Of a stretch of DNA of 64,000 nt, positions 61,801 through 64,000 are shown piece after piece. A program made the position numbers and the translations under genes. Every line of letters starts with the position of its first letter. The first letter of the stretch is position 1. The notes under the pieces were generated by a model. The model did not search any database, was not told the origin of the DNA, and saw only the letters and a list, made by a program, of their open reading frames with translations. Origin of the DNA: Moringa oleifera (Eukaryota; Streptophyta; Magnoliopsida; Brassicales; Moringaceae); contig JAJFZO010000407.1 of NCBI GenBank assembly GCA_021397835.1, positions 3,658,001-3,722,000 of the forward strand. Direction: 5' to 3'.

Positions 61801-64000
61801 TTCAACAACAATCGATGCTTGAATTTGATGGATGAAGAGAACAATTTCACAAATTCGTTCATGAGCAATTTTGCTTCATTTTACAGTGATGAAAGGGTCT
61901 TTAATGTAATTGCACACTTAACAAGTGTATGTGTATCACGTGAGCAAGCCACACAATTAATTCTAAAGGATTTTATTGACGGAGGTCTCATATTGCAAAC
62001 TGCACGTTATGTGAGTCCTAATTTGATGCAATTTTTTATGTAGATCTTAACATGATACTGCACCTAAAATGTAGATTCCTTTGATGTAATTAACCCATAA
62101 ATTTATCTCAAATGTGCCTCTGGAAACTAGATAGTTAGAGTATCTTTTTAACTTGTACTTTAATGTATGAGAAGACTGTCTAGTCTCATCAATTGAAATC
62201 ATATTTGCTGCAGTGTATAACACCAAGGAATTTTTTTCAATAGCTGCATAGAGAAGGTAGGACCAATTGCCAACACAAAGAAGTACAGTTACAAGCCCCA
62301 AAACAATAAGCTCATTGCTAGAGATCTAAAGAATTATGCTTTTATCATCTCAACTATTGGTATGCTTGTACACTGTGGCAGGATCCTTAGGTAATCAAAA
62401 TGTATATTAAGTTTCCGCAACCTGAGTTGCCAAGCAATGAGGCTCAGTTATCAAAGGAACTTCACCAAAAAGCATGTAGCATCTATATCAATAAGTTTAT
62501 TCTATTTTAATTAACCTAAGCATGGATGAGATAATCAATTGTTACCTCTGGATCTGCAAGCAAAGTATCATCTAGAATGGGACCATTTGTATGAACATCC
62601 TGATTCCTTATTGCAGTACTGCTCCATTTTGGTAATCCAACACTCTGGAGATCAGAAATTATGTAACACGTGAACAGGATAAATAGAAACATTCACCATT
62701 ACACAAAAAATAATAATAATAATAATAATAATAATAAAGATATAAAGAAAAATAAAGAATGTTTCAAACACATACCGAGAGAATATAACCGAGATCAAGA
62801 TGCTGAGTTTTCACTAGTGATATATCTCGTGGTCTTAATAAATCTGTTCGTCCAATTATGTCATCCAATTTCTCATATCCCAACTGTGCCAACATGCCTC
62901 TTACCTAGCAAAAGAATAGAAGAAAATAAAAGGCATAAAATGACAGATTTGGTAATACAAAAGCGGGTTGACAAGCTAAACCATTAAAACAGTAAAATAA
63001 TAACAAGCAGCAACAGCAACAATGATAATAATAATAATAACAGCAGTAGTAATAATAATAATCACAATAATAATGATATTAGTAATAAAGAATTAACTTC
63101 TTTTTGAATGAATCGTAAAATGCAGAGATTAGCCTAGGAAATTGGAATAATAATATCAAGTTGGAAAAATCAGGTAGATGAATTACCTCCTCAGCAACAT
63201 ATAGAAAGTAGTTGACGAGATCACCAGGCACACCAGGGAATCGTGCACGCAATTCTTCCCTCTGAAGAAAAGATAAATTGAAATATATAAATAACATAAG
63301 GGCCAAAGAAATGAGAGCATCATAAAAAAGAGATTCTTTACCTGACTGGCAACACCCACTGGGCAATTATTTGTGTGGCAAATACGAGCCATAACACATC
63401 CAGTAGCAATCATTGCCACAGAACCAAACCCATATTCATCAGCACCCATTGCTGCAGCCATTAGAACATCCATTCCACTTTTGAAGCCACCATCAACTCT
63501 GAGAATAACCCTTTCTCTGAGTCCATTTTCAATCAGAGTCTGAAAAAGATACATGTAATCAAATACATGGATTGTCAATATATCTTGAAAACAAAAATAG
63601 GGAAAGGAACTACCATGAATCAATCCACAGGTATCACATATTTACCTGGTGGGTTTCCGTGACTCCAAGCTCCCATGGCCCACCAGCATGTTTTATGGAA
63701 CTTATAGGGCTGGCTCCGGTTCCACCATCATGCCCTGATATCTGGGAAGCAAATTAAAGTTATTAATTGCGATTCCACAGAGTACAGAAGAGACCCCAGC
63801 AATTTATGAGCTACCAAATGTCGCTTTCCGAAGTTTTTTTATATAGTTCTAAAAATTCTGAATTAAGAAATGAGATGATAACCAACAAATTTCTAACATG
63901 TTCATTAGCTGCCAATAGATCAACATAACTTGATGATGGAAAAGAGAAGTAATCCATAGGACCCGCTCAATGAATATGTAGATAACAAGGGGTAGATACC
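58882..64000 (-). CDS. GLU1: Ferredoxin-dependent glutamate synthase (Fd-GOGAT), C-terminal part, 5' partial
   Basis: The chloroplast enzyme makes two glutamates from glutamine and 2-oxoglutarate using reduced ferredoxin. Eleven minus-strand exons join in frame: 63646-63741, 63342-63539, 63187-63261, 62776-62904, 62546-62644, 61113-61255, 60919-61012, 59903-60141, 59741-59819, 59334-59417 and 58882-59043 (TAG at 58882). They give 465 residues. The FMN-binding barrel end has [20 protein letters not shown] and [20 protein letters not shown]. The 3Fe-4S ligands are visible as [12 protein letters not shown]. Then comes the beta-helix C-terminal domain, with repeated Gly motifs such as [12 protein letters not shown] and [15 protein letters not shown]. 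The protein ends after [20 protein letters not shown] with no NADH-oxidoreductase domain, which distinguishes it from NADH-GOGAT. Base 64000 is probably the last base of the next exon upstream, since the edge reads G|GTATCT. Two acceptors (before 60141 and 59043) end in AAG rather than CAG. No damage is visible. Confidence 0.96.
61568..62096 (+). mobile_element. 529-bp Mutator-like inverted-repeat element in a Fd-GOGAT intron
   Basis: The two ends are long inverted repeats of 105 bases each, 61568-61672 and 61992-62096. They begin GGGTTAATTA and are complementary at roughly 85-90 percent by eye. Each repeat includes ATCTACATTTTAG, TTGCATCAAATT and CATAACGTG-like blocks. The insertion is flanked by 9-bp direct repeats with one mismatch, ATGAATTTA (61559-61567) and ATAAATTTA (62097-62105), the target-site length of Mutator-like elements. 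The 319-bp interior has no transposase. It carries a plus-strand open stretch with no recognised product. It sits in the 1.29-kb intron between the exons at 62546 and 61255 and should be spliced out. Confidence 0.85.
62709..62737 (+). repeat. (AAT)n microsatellite in a Fd-GOGAT intron
   Basis: About nine AAT/TAA units lie in the intron between the exons at 62776-62904 and 62546-62644. A second, interrupted ATA/CAA-type repeat lies at 63003-63080. Confidence 0.9.

Noticed and set aside
1..64000. CRISPR arrays, bacterial operons, tRNA or rRNA genes
   Set aside because: The DNA is plant nuclear. I saw no spaced identical repeats of the CRISPR kind and no tRNA box A/box B pair or rRNA-like stretch, although a tRNA scan was not run.

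Overview
This is nuclear DNA from a flowering plant, most likely a eudicot. Genes are split by many GT-AG introns, intergenic DNA is very AT-rich, and microsatellites, homopolymers and small transposon relics are common. The families present include a plant Fd-GOGAT, group Ib bHLH factors, ARGOS/OSR proteins and L-type lectin receptor kinase relics. I cannot name the species from sequence alone. All gene models come from reading frames, splice sites and remembered family motifs; no searches were run.

Layout. 1-4.6 kb (+): the C-terminal coiled-coil exons of a kinesin-like gene, entering from the left, with a possible retroelement relic in the upstream intron. 5.4-7.9 kb (-): EMG1/NEP1, a complete 7-exon model (285 aa), plus a probable 5' UTR intron and a telo-box. 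9.7-10.2 kb (-): a wrecked kinase piece of an L-type lectin receptor kinase. 11.4-20.0 kb (+): NOL10/ENP2, a complete 16-exon model (697 aa). 20.5-21.5 kb (-): a wrecked lectin domain of the same receptor class. 24.2-35.1 kb: two group Ib bHLH genes in tandem (251 and 239 aa, same three-exon structure), the second followed by three tandem 165-bp repeats. 27-56 kb: four dispersed one-exon genes of the ARGOS/OSR organ-size family, the first on the minus strand and the rest on plus, separated by long AT-rich DNA that includes a degenerate 85-90 bp tandem array near 36-37 kb. 58.9 kb to the right edge (-): the last 11 exons of ferredoxin-dependent glutamate synthase, one intron of which carries a 529-bp Mutator-type inverted-repeat element.

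How the genes relate. EMG1 and NOL10 are both small-subunit processome factors for 18S rRNA maturation, and they lie head to head about 3.8 kb apart with only a kinase relic between them. The bHLH pair belongs to the class that carries the iron-deficiency response. The OSR copies encode short double-hairpin membrane proteins linked to organ growth and ethylene sensitivity. Fd-GOGAT is the chloroplast enzyme of ammonium assimilation. Apart from the ribosome-biogenesis pair, I see no functional link between neighbours. The most unusual features are the four-copy OSR cluster interleaved with the bHLH pair, the transposon in the Fd-GOGAT intron, and the two halves of a lectin receptor kinase in the same orientation on either side of NOL10.
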